The position numbers were made by a program, and so were the translations under genes. From assembly GCF_007677725.1 (NCBI RefSeq), contig NZ_VEDF01000006.1, forward strand, positions 62,001 to 126,000: a stretch of DNA of 64,000 nt, in the 5' to 3' direction. The notes below the pieces were generated by a model that saw only the letters and a list, made by a program, of their open reading frames with translations, had not been told where the DNA came from and did no database searches. This document shows, piece by piece, positions 48,117-57,089 of the stretch (positions within the stretch are counted from its first letter, which is position 1; each line of letters opens with the position of its first letter). Source of the DNA: Pseudomonas sp. URMO17WK12:I11 (lineage in GTDB: Bacteria > Pseudomonadota > Gammaproteobacteria > Pseudomonadales > Pseudomonadaceae).

Positions 48117-48596
48117 TTAACGGCTGAACACGGTGGGGGCGAAATGACCAGACCGGCGCCGCTGTGTGGCACCTGGCGCCAGCCCTGCTGGCAGGGCGAT
48201 CTTGCCCACCAGCACGGGGCTGTCGATGATCGCCATGAAGGACTGCAAGGCATCGTTGTCGGGTGCCTGGGGCAGGCTCACGCTGACCGCTTGGCGCTCG
48301 GTTGCCGGCACTGCGGGCACCTTCAGGTGCTGGGTGTGATACAGCAGGGCGTGCTGAATCTGCGCGCTGACCCGGCAAAAACGCTCCAGGTCGACCCCCA
48401 CGTGGCTGGCCAGCTCGATGTTGCCCAGCAGCAGGTTGAATGGTTGCAAGGCCGAGTGCACCAAACGCTGTAACTCGTCGAAGGACTCGACCGGGGCGAT
48501 TCGGTAATAGCCCAGCCCGTTGAGCAGCTTTTCCAGCTGTAAGCGCTGGTGCAGGTGCTCGTCGGCGATCAGGATGCGCAAGGTCTTGTTCGTCAT
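48117..48596 (-). CDS. Receiver-like protein lacking the phosphoacceptor Asp
   Basis: A 159-residue protein that starts like a CheY-type receiver: LRILIADEHLHQRLQLEKLL with the acidic pair D12-E13, then NLLLGNIELA where Asn59 stands in place of the usual phosphorylated Asp. The rest (about 60-120) is receiver-like but weak, and the last 35 residues are a Pro/Arg-rich tail. It probably cannot be phosphorylated in the standard way, so it may be a pseudo-receiver or inactive relic. Start ATG 48596. It lies between an MFS gene and the divergent pvdR; no histidine kinase is next to it. Partner unknown. Confidence 0.68.
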   Translation of the reverse strand: MTNKTLRILIADEHLHQRLQLEKLLNGLGYYRIAPVESFDELQRLVHSALQPFNLLLGNIELASHVGVDLERFCRVSAQIQHALLYHTQHLKVPAVPATERQAVSVSLPQAPDNDALQSFMAIIDSPVLVGKIALPAGLAPGATQRRRSGHFAPTVFSR

Positions 48597-48812
48597 GGTC
48601 GGACCTGGGCCTTGGGGTCAATGTCAGCACAGCTACCTGACCACGCGCCCAAGCAACAGGCAGACACCAGGGCGCTGCCTGGCGGGGTCAAACTAGATAG
48701 TTGTCGTGAACCTGCGAGAAATCAAGCGGCCATCACACAGAATTTTCACGCGCATTTAACCTGAGCATCAGCCTTACCCCTGCCGCGCAGCCGCCATCAA
48801 CAGGCCTGAGGC

Positions 48813-48836
48813 TAAATCCGCTTGCCCAGGCTTCGT
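48813..48836 (+). promoter_or_regulatory. PvdS-type (iron-starvation sigma) promoter of pvdRT-opmQ
   Basis: TAAAT (48813-48817), 16 bases, CGT (48834-48836), preceded by GGC. This is the iron-starvation box recognised by PvdS. It lies 66 bases before the pvdR ATG. The rest of 48597-48902 contains no gene. Confidence 0.8.
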
Positions 48837-48902
48837 TTATCTGGGACTTCGCTGCGCACCGCTACAGACCGCGCATCATCACCACCCAGGCTGGAAGTCC
48901 GC

Positions 48903-50069
48903 ATGAGCCGCTTACCCTCCCCCCGTCGCCGCTGGGCGCTTGCCAGCGTGGGCTTGCTCAGCCTGGCCGGCCTGGTTGCCTGGCAATCCTCGCCGTTCGC
49001 TGAGCAGTCGCTCGATACCATCGCCGTGACACGCGGCGACATCGAGAGCAGTGTGACCGCGCTGGGTACGTTGCAACCACGCCGTTACGTGGATGTCGGC
49101 GCCCAGGCGTCCGGGCAAATTCGCAAATTGCACGTGGAAGCCGGCGACGCCGTGCGCGAAGGCCAATTGCTGGTCGAAATCGACCCCTCCACCCAGCAGG
49201 CGCAGCTCGATGCCGGGCGCTTCGCCATCGACAACCTCAAGGCCCAGCTCGCCGAACAGCGCGCACAGTTCCAGCTGGCTGGCCAGCAGCTCAAACGCCA
49301 GCGCGACCTGGCCGCCGCCGGGGCAACCCGCGAGGAAGACCTGCAGGCCGCAGCGGCCCAGGCGAAGGTTACCCAGGCGCGTATAGACATGTTCCAGGCA
49401 CAGATTCGGCAAGCCCAGGCCAGCCTGCGCAGCGCCGAGGCGCAGCTCGGCTACACGCGTATCTACGCACCCATGGACGGTACCGTGGTGGCGGTCGATG
49501 CCCGCGAGGGCCAGACCCTCAATGCCCAGCAACAAACGCCGCTGATCCTGCGCATCGCCAAGCTGTCGCCGATGACCGTCTGGGCCCAGGTTTCGGAAGC
49601 CGACATCGGCAAGGTCAAACCCGGCATGAGCGCCTACTTCACCACCTTGGCGGGCGGCAAACGGCGCTGGCACAGCCGTGTACGGCAGATTCTGCCGCTG
49701 CCGCCCAAGCCCTTGGAGCAGGCCAGTCAGGGCGGCGGCAGCCCGGCCAACGCGGGTAGCGCAGGTAGCCAGGTGGTGCAGTACACCGTGCTGCTGGACG
49801 TCGACAACCCGGACGGCGCACTGATGGCCGACATGACCACCCAGGTGTTTTTCGTCGCCGGCCAGGCCAGCGCCGTGCTCAACGTGCCGATGGCCGCGCT
49901 GGAGGAGGTCGACGGCCATTACGTGGCCCGCGTGCTCGAACCGCATGGCAAGGTGGTGCAACGCCCGGTTCGCACCGGCATCAGCGACCGCTTGCGCATC
50001 GAGGTCGTGGATGGGCTCAGCGAAGGCGAGCAATTGCTGATGGGCGCCCCCAGCGCCAGTGGGGGCTGA
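48903..50069 (+). CDS. pvdR: PvdR-type periplasmic adaptor of the PvdRT-OpmQ exporter
   Basis: Membrane-fusion protein joining an ABC exporter to an outer-membrane channel (MacA-like). The 388 residues show an N-terminal membrane anchor (WALASVGLLSLAGLVAWQSS), lipoyl-like halves (GAQASGQIRKLHVEAGDAV, then YTRIYAPMDGTVVAVDAREG), a coiled-coil hairpin at about 90-170, and a beta-barrel/proximal part. In fluorescent pseudomonads PvdRT-OpmQ recycles pyoverdine and exports it. ATG 48903 (MSRLPSPRRR) was chosen. Its stop abuts the pvdT ATG. A PvdS-type promoter precedes it, which separates this from generic macA. Confidence 0.88.
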   Translation: MSRLPSPRRRWALASVGLLSLAGLVAWQSSPFAEQSLDTIAVTRGDIESSVTALGTLQPRRYVDVGAQASGQIRKLHVEAGDAVREGQLLVEIDPSTQQAQLDAGRFAIDNLKAQLAEQRAQFQLAGQQLKRQRDLAAAGATREEDLQAAAAQAKVTQARIDMFQAQIRQAQASLRSAEAQLGYTRIYAPMDGTVVAVDAREGQTLNAQQQTPLILRIAKLSPMTVWAQVSEADIGKVKPGMSAYFTTLAGGKRRWHSRVRQILPLPPKPLEQASQGGGSPANAGSAGSQVVQYTVLLDVDNPDGALMADMTTQVFFVAGQASAVLNVPMAALEEVDGHYVARVLEPHGKVVQRPVRTGISDRLRIEVVDGLSEGEQLLMGAPSASGG

Positions 50070-52034
50070 ATGACGGCGCCATTGATCGAGCTGGTTGATA
50101 TCCGCAAGCGCTACGGCGGGGTCGACACCCCCGAAGTCGAAGTATTACGCGGCATCAGCCTGAGCATCTACCCCGGTGAGTTCGTCGCCATCGTCGGCGC
50201 TTCCGGCTCGGGCAAATCGACCCTGATGAACATCCTCGGTTGCCTCGATCGCCCAAGCACCGGCAGTTACCGCTTCGCCGGCAAGGATGTGGCGGCGCTG
50301 GACAACGATGCGCTGGCCTGGCTGCGCCGCGAGGCCTTCGGTTTCGTGTTCCAGGGCTACCACTTGATCGCCTCGGGTTCGGCCCAGGAAAACGTCGAAA
50401 TGCCGGCCATCTATGCCGGCACCCCCGCCGCCGAGCGGCACGCGCGGGCTGCCGCCCTGCTCGAGCGCCTGGGCCTGGCCAGTCGCAGTGGCAACCGCCC
50501 GCACCAGCTCTCGGGCGGGCAGCAGCAACGGGTGTCGATCGCCCGCGCGCTGATGAATGGCGGGCATATCATCCTGGCCGACGAACCCACCGGCGCACTC
50601 GACAGCCACAGCGGCACCGAAGTCATGGCGCTGTTGGACGAGCTGGCCAGCCAGGGCCACGTCATCATCCTCATCACCCACGACCCTAAGGTCGCAGCCC
50701 GGGCCCAACGGGTGATCGAGATCGGTGACGGCCAACTGCTCAGCGACACCGGCGAGCAACCCACACCCGGCGCGCCGCATCCTGGCCTACAGGCCGACGA
50801 ACTGCGCCAGCGCCTGGACTGCGGTGCGACGCAACGCGGAGCCTGGAAAGGCGAGCTGTTCGAAGCGCTGCAAGCGGCCTGGCGGGTGATGTGGGTCAAC
50901 CGCTTCCGCACCGCCCTGACCTTGCTCGGCATCGTCATCGGCGTAGCGTCGGTGGTGGTCATGCTGGCGGTCGGCGAAGGCAGTAAGCGCCAGGTCATGG
51001 CGCAGATGGCTGCCTTCGGCTCGAACATCCTCTACCTCGATGGCAAGCCGGCCAGCCTTGGCGAGCCGGCCGGCATCATCACCCTCGACGATGTGGCCGC
51101 CATCGGCCAGCTGCCGCAAGTCAGGCAGATCATGCCGGTATTGGGCGCCAAGGTCATGGTGCGCAATGGCAACCAGAGCCAGCAGTACTACGTGGGCGGT
51201 AACAACAATCAGTTCCCGTCGATCTTCAACTGGCCAGCGGTCGAGGGAGACTTCTTCAGCGAGGACGACGAAGCCAGCGGCGCAGCGGTGGCAGTGATCG
51301 GACAAAAAGTCCGCCAGCAGATGTTGGCGCCTGATCGCGATCCGCTCGGTCAGTACATTCTGATCGGCAATGTGCCGTTTCAGGTAATCGGAATCCTGGC
51401 TGGCAAGGGCGCAAGCTCTGGCGACACCGATGCCGACGGACGCGTCGTGGTGCCCTACGCCGCCGCCGCGATCCGCCTGTTCGGGCAACGGGCGCCGGAC
51501 TACATCACCATCACCGCAGCCGACGCCACCCGTGTCGATGAAACCGAAGCCGCCGTCGGCCGCCTGCTGCGTCAACGCCACCAGGGCCGCGACGACTTCG
51601 AGCTGACCAACTCGGCAGCGCTGATCCAGGCTGAGGCGCGCACCCAGAACAGCCTGTCGCTGATGCTCGGCGCCATCGCCGCCATTTCCTTGCTGGTCGG
51701 CGGCATCGGGGTGATGAACATCATGCTGATGACGGTGCGCGAACGAACCCGCGAGATCGGCATCCGCATGGCCACCGGCGCGCGCCAGCACGACATCCTG
51801 CGCCAGTTCCTCAGCGAAGCGGTGCTGCTGTCGATGGTCGGCGGCATCACCGGCATCACCCTGGCGCTGCTGATCGGCGGCGCACTACTGCTGGGCAAGG
51901 TAGCGGTGGCGTTCACCCTGCCCGCCATGCTCGGCGCCTTTTCCTGCGCCGTGCTCACCGGCGTGGTGTTCGGCTTCATGCCGGCACGCAAAGCCGCCCG
52001 ACTCGACCCGGTCAAAGCCCTTACCAGCGAATAG
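50070..52034 (+). CDS. pvdT: PvdT-type ABC exporter (ATPase-permease fusion, MacB-like)
   Basis: A 654-residue half-transporter: ATPase domain first, with Walker [10 protein letters not shown] (residues 43-51), signature LSGGQQQR, Walker B ILADEPTG and switch ITHDPKVA; then a MacB-type permease with a helix at about 285-310, a large periplasmic domain and three C-terminal helices ([20 protein letters not shown]). It would drive export of pyoverdine or related peptides with PvdR and OpmQ. ATG abuts the pvdR stop, and three bases separate it from opmQ. Confidence 0.9.
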   Translation: MTAPLIELVDIRKRYGGVDTPEVEVLRGISLSIYPGEFVAIVGASGSGKSTLMNILGCLDRPSTGSYRFAGKDVAALDNDALAWLRREAFGFVFQGYHLIASGSAQENVEMPAIYAGTPAAERHARAAALLERLGLASRSGNRPHQLSGGQQQRVSIARALMNGGHIILADEPTGALDSHSGTEVMALLDELASQGHVIILITHDPKVAARAQRVIEIGDGQLLSDTGEQPTPGAPHPGLQADELRQRLDCGATQRGAWKGELFEALQAAWRVMWVNRFRTALTLLGIVIGVASVVVMLAVGEGSKRQVMAQMAAFGSNILYLDGKPASLGEPAGIITLDDVAAIGQLPQVRQIMPVLGAKVMVRNGNQSQQYYVGGNNNQFPSIFNWPAVEGDFFSEDDEASGAAVAVIGQKVRQQMLAPDRDPLGQYILIGNVPFQVIGILAGKGASSGDTDADGRVVVPYAAAAIRLFGQRAPDYITITAADATRVDETEAAVGRLLRQRHQGRDDFELTNSAALIQAEARTQNSLSLMLGAIAAISLLVGGIGVMNIMLMTVRERTREIGIRMATGARQHDILRQFLSEAVLLSMVGGITGITLALLIGGALLLGKVAVAFTLPAMLGAFSCAVLTGVVFGFMPARKAARLDPVKALTSE

Positions 52035-52037
52035 TCC

Positions 52038-53450
52038 ATGACCCTGCCAAGCCGCATCAGCCTGTTGACCCTGTGCCTGGGCCTCACCGCCTGCAGCCTC
52101 TCGCCCGCGCCACCCAGCGGCATCACCGCGCCGCCCGCCTGGCAAAGCGGCAGCGCCAAGGCCGCGGGCGAGCTGCCCTCGTCCCAGTGGTGGCAGGCTT
52201 TCGAGAGTGCCGAACTAAGCCGGCTGGTCGAGCGCGCCAGGACCAATGCCCATGACCTTGGCGCTGCTACCGCGCGGGTGCGCCAAGCGCAAGCGCGCGC
52301 GGTGATCGCCGGCGCACCACTGCTACCAGAGCTGAAATTCGAATTCGACGGCAGTCGTCAGCGCCTGCTGCATGGCGAGGGCTACGATCAGCTGGACGTC
52401 AGCCGTTACGAGCGCACCAGCACCTCGTTCGGCCTGCAGCTGGCTGCCAGCTACGAGATCGACTTCTGGGGCAGTCTGCGCGCTGCGCGGGCGAGCGCCT
52501 TGCACAGCCTCGAGGTCAGTCGCTTCGAGCGCCAGACGGTCGAGCTGACCCTGATCAGCAGCGTGGCGAACACGTACCTGCAGGGCCTGGCCGTGCAAGA
52601 ACAACTGCGCATCGCCCGCCTCAACCTGAGCAATGCCCGTGACGTACTGGCGCTGGTCGGAACCCGCCAAGGCGCAGGCTCGGCGACCCGTCTCGAGCTG
52701 GCCCAGCAGCGCAGCCTGGTGGCGGCCCAGCAGCGCCAGCTGCCGTTGCTCGAGCAGCAGTGGCAAGACAACCGCATTACCCTGGCAACCCTGCTCGGGG
52801 ACCCGGTGCAGGCGCTGCCTGCCAGCCGCGATACCCTGGCCGCCTTGCACTGGCCGGGCATCGGCAGCGGTGTACCCAGCCAGTTGCTGACGCGCCGGCC
52901 TGACATTGCCGCCGCTGAAGCGCGGCTGGCCGCCGCCCACGCCAACATCCACGTGGCCAGGGCCGCGCTGCTGCCAAAGCTGACCTTGGGCGCCAACCTG
53001 GGCACCGGCGCCCCTACCCTGCCCCACGTCTTTGACAGCGCTTTCTACACCTTGGCTGCCGGGCTGGTGGCGCCGGTGTTCAACAATGGTCGACTGCGGG
53101 CGGCGCAACAACTCGCCGAGGCCGAGCAGAGCGAGCTGCTGGAAAGCTACCGGGCGAGCATTCTGGCGGGCTTTGCCGATGTGGAAAAAGCGCTCAACGC
53201 CATCCACGGGGTCGATCGGCAGCGCCAGTGGCAGGATCGGCAAGTCGAACAGGCGCAGGTCGCCTTTGACCTGGCCCAGCGGCGGTATGCCGCTGGCGCC
53301 GAAACCCTGCTCAGCGTGCTTGAAACCCAACGCACGCTGTACCAGGCCCAGGATCAGCAAGCCACCTTGCGCCTGGCCCGCCTGCAAGCCAGTGTGGCGT
53401 TGTACAAGGCCTTGGGTGGCGGTTGGCAACTGGCGGGTGTGGCTCGGTAG
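52038..53450 (+). CDS. opmQ: OmpQ-type outer-membrane channel of the PvdRT exporter
   Basis: TolC-like outer-membrane efflux lipoprotein (NodT/OprM family) of 470 residues. The signal peptide ends with the lipobox LTAC (Cys19). Two repeated halves of the outer-membrane efflux fold are seen, with GASYEIDFWGSLRAAR-like LAASYEIDFWGSLRAARASA and LTRRPDIAAAEARLAAAHAN as family motifs. ATG 52038, three bases after pvdT. Convergent with pvdH; the terminator between them faces pvdH, and no clear one faces opmQ. Confidence 0.9.
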   Translation: MTLPSRISLLTLCLGLTACSLSPAPPSGITAPPAWQSGSAKAAGELPSSQWWQAFESAELSRLVERARTNAHDLGAATARVRQAQARAVIAGAPLLPELKFEFDGSRQRLLHGEGYDQLDVSRYERTSTSFGLQLAASYEIDFWGSLRAARASALHSLEVSRFERQTVELTLISSVANTYLQGLAVQEQLRIARLNLSNARDVLALVGTRQGAGSATRLELAQQRSLVAAQQRQLPLLEQQWQDNRITLATLLGDPVQALPASRDTLAALHWPGIGSGVPSQLLTRRPDIAAAEARLAAAHANIHVARAALLPKLTLGANLGTGAPTLPHVFDSAFYTLAAGLVAPVFNNGRLRAAQQLAEAEQSELLESYRASILAGFADVEKALNAIHGVDRQRQWQDRQVEQAQVAFDLAQRRYAAGAETLLSVLETQRTLYQAQDQQATLRLARLQASVALYKALGGGWQLAGVAR

Positions 53451-53481
53451 GTCAGGGGCGAAAATAGGCGCTGGCGAACGC

Positions 53482-53506
53482 AAAAAAGGGCCGCGCAGCG
53501 GCCCTT
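53482..53506 (-). terminator. Intrinsic terminator of pvdH
   Basis: AAGGGCCGC (53486-53494) pairs with GCGGCCCTT (53498-53506) around GCA. The stem is followed by T residues on the minus strand, 5 bases after the pvdH stop. Confidence 0.93.
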
Positions 53507-53511
53507 GTCAC

Positions 53512-54903
53512 TCAAATGGCGGCGGCTAGCGCCTGCGCGAAGCGTTGTGCGACTTCGTCGATCTGCTCGGCGCTGATGATCAGCGGTGGCAGGAAACGCA
53601 CCACCGCGCCGTGGCGCCCGCCCAACTCGAGAATCAGCCCACGGCGCAGGCATTCGCGCTGCACCTTCGGCGCCAGCAGGCGGTGCGCCGGCGGATGGCC
53701 CAGCGTGTCGGGCTGGCCGAGCGGATCGACCAGCTCCACGCCCAGCATGAGGCCACGGCCCCGTACATCGCCCAACTGTGGGTAGTCGCGCTGCAGGCGC
53801 AGCAGGTGCTCACGCAGACGCTGCCCCATGGCCTCGGCATGCGCCGCCAGGCGGTGCTCGAGCAGGTAATCGATCACCGCCGAGCCTGCGGCCATGGCCA
53901 TCTGGTTACCGCGGAAGGTGCCGGCGTGCGCGCCCGGCTTCCAGGTGTCCAGCCAGTCACGGTAGACCACCACCGCCAGTGGCAGGCTGCCGCCAATGGC
54001 TTTGGACAAGGTGACCACATCCGGCACGATGCCGGCGTGCTCGAACGCGAACATCCGCCCAGTGCGGGCAAAGCCGCTCTGGATCTCGTCGACGATCATC
54101 GCCACCCCGGCTTGTTCGGTGATGCGCCGCACGCCTTGCAACCACTGGATATCGGCGGGGATCACGCCTCCCTCGCCCTGCACCACCTCAAGGATCACCG
54201 CTGCGGGCAATGGCACGCCGCCTTCTGGGTCGAGCAGCAGGTTTTCCAGGTAATGCAGGTTGGCCTTGACCCCCGCCTCGCCACCCAGACCGAACGGGCA
54301 ACGGTAATCGTAAGGGTACGGCATGAACTGCACACCGTTGCTCAGCAGTGCCCCCAGCGGCTGCTTGGGGCCGTGACTGCCCATCAGGCTCAGCGCACCC
54401 TGACTCATGCCGTGGTAGGCGCCCTGGAAGGCCAGCACAGTGCTGCGGCCGGTGGCGCCGCGCACCAGCTTGAGCGCCGCTTCCACCGCATCGGTGCCGG
54501 TGGGGCCGCAGAACTGGACCTTGGCTTCGCGGCGCAGGGCCTCTGGGAGGATGCCGAACAGGTCCTGGACGAAGCGGTCCTTGACCGGCGTGGTCAAGTC
54601 CAAGGTATGCAGGGGTAACTCGTCGGCCAAGACCCGCTGGATCGCCTCGATCACCACCGGATGATTGTGTCCCAGCGCGAGGGTCCCGGCGCCGGCCAGG
54701 CAATCGATGAACTGCCGGCCTTCGACGTCCTCGACGTAGATGCCGCGGGCGCGCTTGAGCGCCAGCGGCAGGCGCCGTGGGTAGCTCCGGGCGTTCGACT
54801 CCTGTTGCTGCTGACGCTGCAGCAGCGGCGATTCGCTGAATTCGTACAACGGCTGCGGCGCCCCGGGCGGTGCAACCTGAGCCAGGCTGGTGGCGGTGGA
54901 CAT
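53512..54903 (-). CDS. pvdH: Diaminobutyrate--2-oxoglutarate aminotransferase (PvdH type)
   Basis: Class III PLP aminotransferase of 463 residues. The PLP Lys is in VVTLSKAIGGSLPLAVV, the phosphate-binding FCGPTGTDAVEAALKLVRGAT is intact, and IVDEIQSGFARTGRMFAFE is the cofactor Asp region. PvdH makes L-2,4-diaminobutyrate, a building block of the pyoverdine chromophore. The family assignment alone fits several DABA or ornithine aminotransferases; the PvdS-type promoter and the neighbouring exporter make PvdH the best call. ATG 54903. No other pyoverdine biosynthetic gene is in this window. Confidence 0.86.
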   Translation of the reverse strand: MSTATSLAQVAPPGAPQPLYEFSESPLLQRQQQQESNARSYPRRLPLALKRARGIYVEDVEGRQFIDCLAGAGTLALGHNHPVVIEAIQRVLADELPLHTLDLTTPVKDRFVQDLFGILPEALRREAKVQFCGPTGTDAVEAALKLVRGATGRSTVLAFQGAYHGMSQGALSLMGSHGPKQPLGALLSNGVQFMPYPYDYRCPFGLGGEAGVKANLHYLENLLLDPEGGVPLPAAVILEVVQGEGGVIPADIQWLQGVRRITEQAGVAMIVDEIQSGFARTGRMFAFEHAGIVPDVVTLSKAIGGSLPLAVVVYRDWLDTWKPGAHAGTFRGNQMAMAAGSAVIDYLLEHRLAAHAEAMGQRLREHLLRLQRDYPQLGDVRGRGLMLGVELVDPLGQPDTLGHPPAHRLLAPKVQRECLRRGLILELGGRHGAVVRFLPPLIISAEQIDEVAQRFAQALAAAI

Positions 54904-54949
54904 GGGTGAATCCTCGCAAGCAAGCGAATGGGCAGTTATCGCTTGAAAA

Positions 54950-54973
54950 ACGCTTGAGTGCGCAGAGGATTTA
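54950..54973 (-). promoter_or_regulatory. PvdS-type (iron-starvation sigma) promoter of pvdH
   Basis: On the minus strand TAAAT (54973-54969), 16 bases, CGT (54952-54950), again preceded by GGC and followed by CC as in the pvdR promoter. It lies 47 bases before the pvdH ATG, squeezed against the stop of the histidine kinase gene (54981). Confidence 0.82.
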
Positions 54974-54980
54974 GCCGTTG

Positions 54981-56309
54981 TTACGGGATTTTGCCCAACT
55001 GTGCCGGCACCTGCAGCAGCACCCGCAGCCCACTGTCGTCGCTGTCGAAGCGCAGGCTACCCGCGCAGCGTTGCGCGATGGCCTGCACAATCGCCAGACC
55101 CAAGCCGCAACCGCTGCTCTGGCCGGTGCGCCAGAAGCGCTGGGTCAAATGCTGCAGGTCGTGCTCGGCAATGCCTGGGCCATGGTCGCGCACCAGGAAT
55201 CCAACCTGCCCTTCGGCCATTTGCACCTGCACTTCCACTTCGCTGTCCCCGCCATGGCGCAGGGCGTTGTCCAGCAAATTACGCAGCGCCGCCACCGCCA
55301 GCGGCGCGGGCATGGCCAGGTAGACTTGCGCAGCCTGCTCGGGCAGGCGCAGGACGATACGCCGGTCGTCTCCTGCGCCGGCATCCTGTAGCGCCTGATG
55401 CACGACTTGTTCAGCGCTGCACTGCACGCCGTCCTCGAACGACAGGCTGCCCTCGACCCGCGCCAGCATCAGCAACTGCTCAAGGGTGCGATGCATGCGG
55501 TCGGCGCCCTGCTCGGCATGCGCCAGCGCCTGCTCGCGCACTGCGCCATCGGTCATCTGGGCCACCTGCAGGTGGGTCTTGATCGCAGTCAGCGGGCTGC
55601 GCAGCTCGTGGGCGGCATCGTCGGTCAGGCGCCGCTCGCGTTCGAGGGTCTGGGCGATGCGCAGGAACAGCTGGTTCTGGGTATCGAGCAAGGGCTGCAA
55701 TTCGCTGGGCAAGCCCGCCACCTGCAGCGGCTCGACACTGTCGGCACGCCGCCTGCGCAGGGCGTCACGCATGCGATTGAGCGGCTCCAGGCCCTTGCCC
55801 AGGCCGATCCATAGCAGGCCCAGGCTACCCAGCAAGGCCATCAGCACCGGGGCCGAGGCGGCCAGCAGGATCGACTGGTTCAGCGCCTCACGCTCCAGGT
55901 GCCGGTCGGCGGTGGTGATGCGCACGTCGGCATGGTTGTAGGTGAAGGTGCGCCACAACGCGCCATCGATGGTCTGGTCGCCAAAGCCGCTGCGCTGGTC
56001 ATCCATGGCGCCATCGTGCTTGTGGTTGCTGGCCAGGATTTCGCCGCGCAGTGAACTGACCTGGCAGGCCATGCCGTCAGGCACGCTCAGCTGGTCGGCA
56101 GCGATGTGGGCCTCTTCGCCCTTGGCCGTCAGCGGTTGCGGCAGCTGGTCGATCAACCCGGCCACCATGCGCGCCGACGCCACCAGGCGCTGGTCGAGGG
56201 AAAACATCATCTGTTGGCGCAGGTCGCGCAGCATCCACGCTGCCGCCAGGGCCCAGATGATGATGAACGCGCTGCCCAGGATCAGGCTCAGGCGTACCCG
56301 CAGGCTCAT
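54981..56309 (-). CDS. Two-component sensor histidine kinase
   Basis: A 442-residue inner-membrane kinase of the QseC/TctE type: helix at about 10-28, periplasmic sensor at about 30-145, second helix at about 146-170, HAMP-like stretch, HisKA with DDAAHELRSPLTAIKTHLQ, and an ATPase domain with NLLDNALRHGG, DHGPGIAEHD and SGCGLGLAIVQAIA. One Cys in the sensor (GMACQVSSL) is noted. The ligand is unknown. Its ATG overlaps the upstream response regulator stop (ATGA). Lying between pvdH and a long palindrome, it has no obvious link to iron. Confidence 0.92.
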   Translation of the reverse strand: MSLRVRLSLILGSAFIIIWALAAAWMLRDLRQQMMFSLDQRLVASARMVAGLIDQLPQPLTAKGEEAHIAADQLSVPDGMACQVSSLRGEILASNHKHDGAMDDQRSGFGDQTIDGALWRTFTYNHADVRITTADRHLEREALNQSILLAASAPVLMALLGSLGLLWIGLGKGLEPLNRMRDALRRRRADSVEPLQVAGLPSELQPLLDTQNQLFLRIAQTLERERRLTDDAAHELRSPLTAIKTHLQVAQMTDGAVREQALAHAEQGADRMHRTLEQLLMLARVEGSLSFEDGVQCSAEQVVHQALQDAGAGDDRRIVLRLPEQAAQVYLAMPAPLAVAALRNLLDNALRHGGDSEVEVQVQMAEGQVGFLVRDHGPGIAEHDLQHLTQRFWRTGQSSGCGLGLAIVQAIAQRCAGSLRFDSDDSGLRVLLQVPAQLGKIP

Positions 56310-56989
56310 GGTGCTGGGTCCTGCTGGGCCTGCGCCGGCCCCAGCCGATAACCCAGGCCGCGCACGGTTTCGACGATGCCGTTGCCAAGCTTGCGCCGCA
56401 AGTGATGGATATGCACGTTGAGGGCGTTGCTTTCGACCTCGTCACTGAAGCCGTAGACGCAGTCTTTGAGTTGCTCGCTGGACAGCACGCGACCGGGGTT
56501 GTGCAGCAATGCCTGGAGCAGCGCCTGTTCACGCCGCGACAAATCCACGGTTTGCCCTGCCAGAGTCGCTTCGCAGCTGCTGGGGTCGTAGCGCAGCGGA
56601 CCGTGTTCGATTACGTTGACGGCCCGTCCTGCCACGCGGCGCAGCAAGGTGTGCAGCCGCGCTGCCAGTTCGCGCAGGTCGAAGGGTTTGAGCAAATAGT
56701 CGTCGGCACCGGCCTGCAGGCCGTCGACCCGGTCGGTGACCGCATCGCGTGCGGTGAGCACCAGCACGGGCAGGTCGATACCTTGCTGGCGCAGGCGGCG
56801 CAGCAGCTTGAGGCCGTCTTCATCGGGCAGGCCCAGGTCGAGAATCATCACGTCGAAGCGCGCTGCCTGCAGCAATGCCCGGGCACTGGCGGCGTTGGCC
56901 ACGCGATCGACGATCAGGCCTTGGGCAGTGAGGCCTGCACAGATGCCGCTGGCGATCAGGTCGTCGTCCTCGCAGAGCAGAACGTGCAT
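56306..56989 (-). CDS. OmpR-family response regulator
   Basis: A 227-residue DNA-binding regulator. Receiver domain with acidic pocket E7-D8-D9, phosphoacceptor Asp51 (VMILDLGLPDEDG) and the LLKPFDL Lys; C-terminal winged helix (LSRREQALLQALLHNPGRVL, then VHIHHLRRKLG and VRGLGYRL). ATG 56989 was chosen because MHVLLCEDD is the natural receiver start. Four-base overlap with the kinase gene. The target genes are unknown; its own promoter must lie between 56990 and the palindrome starting at 57090. Confidence 0.93.
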   Translation of the reverse strand: MHVLLCEDDDLIASGICAGLTAQGLIVDRVANAASARALLQAARFDVMILDLGLPDEDGLKLLRRLRQQGIDLPVLVLTARDAVTDRVDGLQAGADDYLLKPFDLRELAARLHTLLRRVAGRAVNVIEHGPLRYDPSSCEATLAGQTVDLSRREQALLQALLHNPGRVLSSEQLKDCVYGFSDEVESNALNVHIHHLRRKLGNGIVETVRGLGYRLGPAQAQQDPAP

Positions 56990-57089
56990 GGTGAGGCTCC
57001 CGGAGTGGTGTGGCTGGTATTGCACTATGGGGGGATTAAGGGGGAATTATGGACCTTTTTGTGGCTGCCTTGATGCTTTCAGCGCCTGG

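Noticed and set aside
48903..53450. Generic MacAB-TolC antibiotic or lipopeptide exporter
   Set aside because: Sequence alone would allow it, but the PvdS-type promoter and the neighbouring pvdH fit PvdRT-OpmQ better. No lipopeptide synthetase is adjacent.
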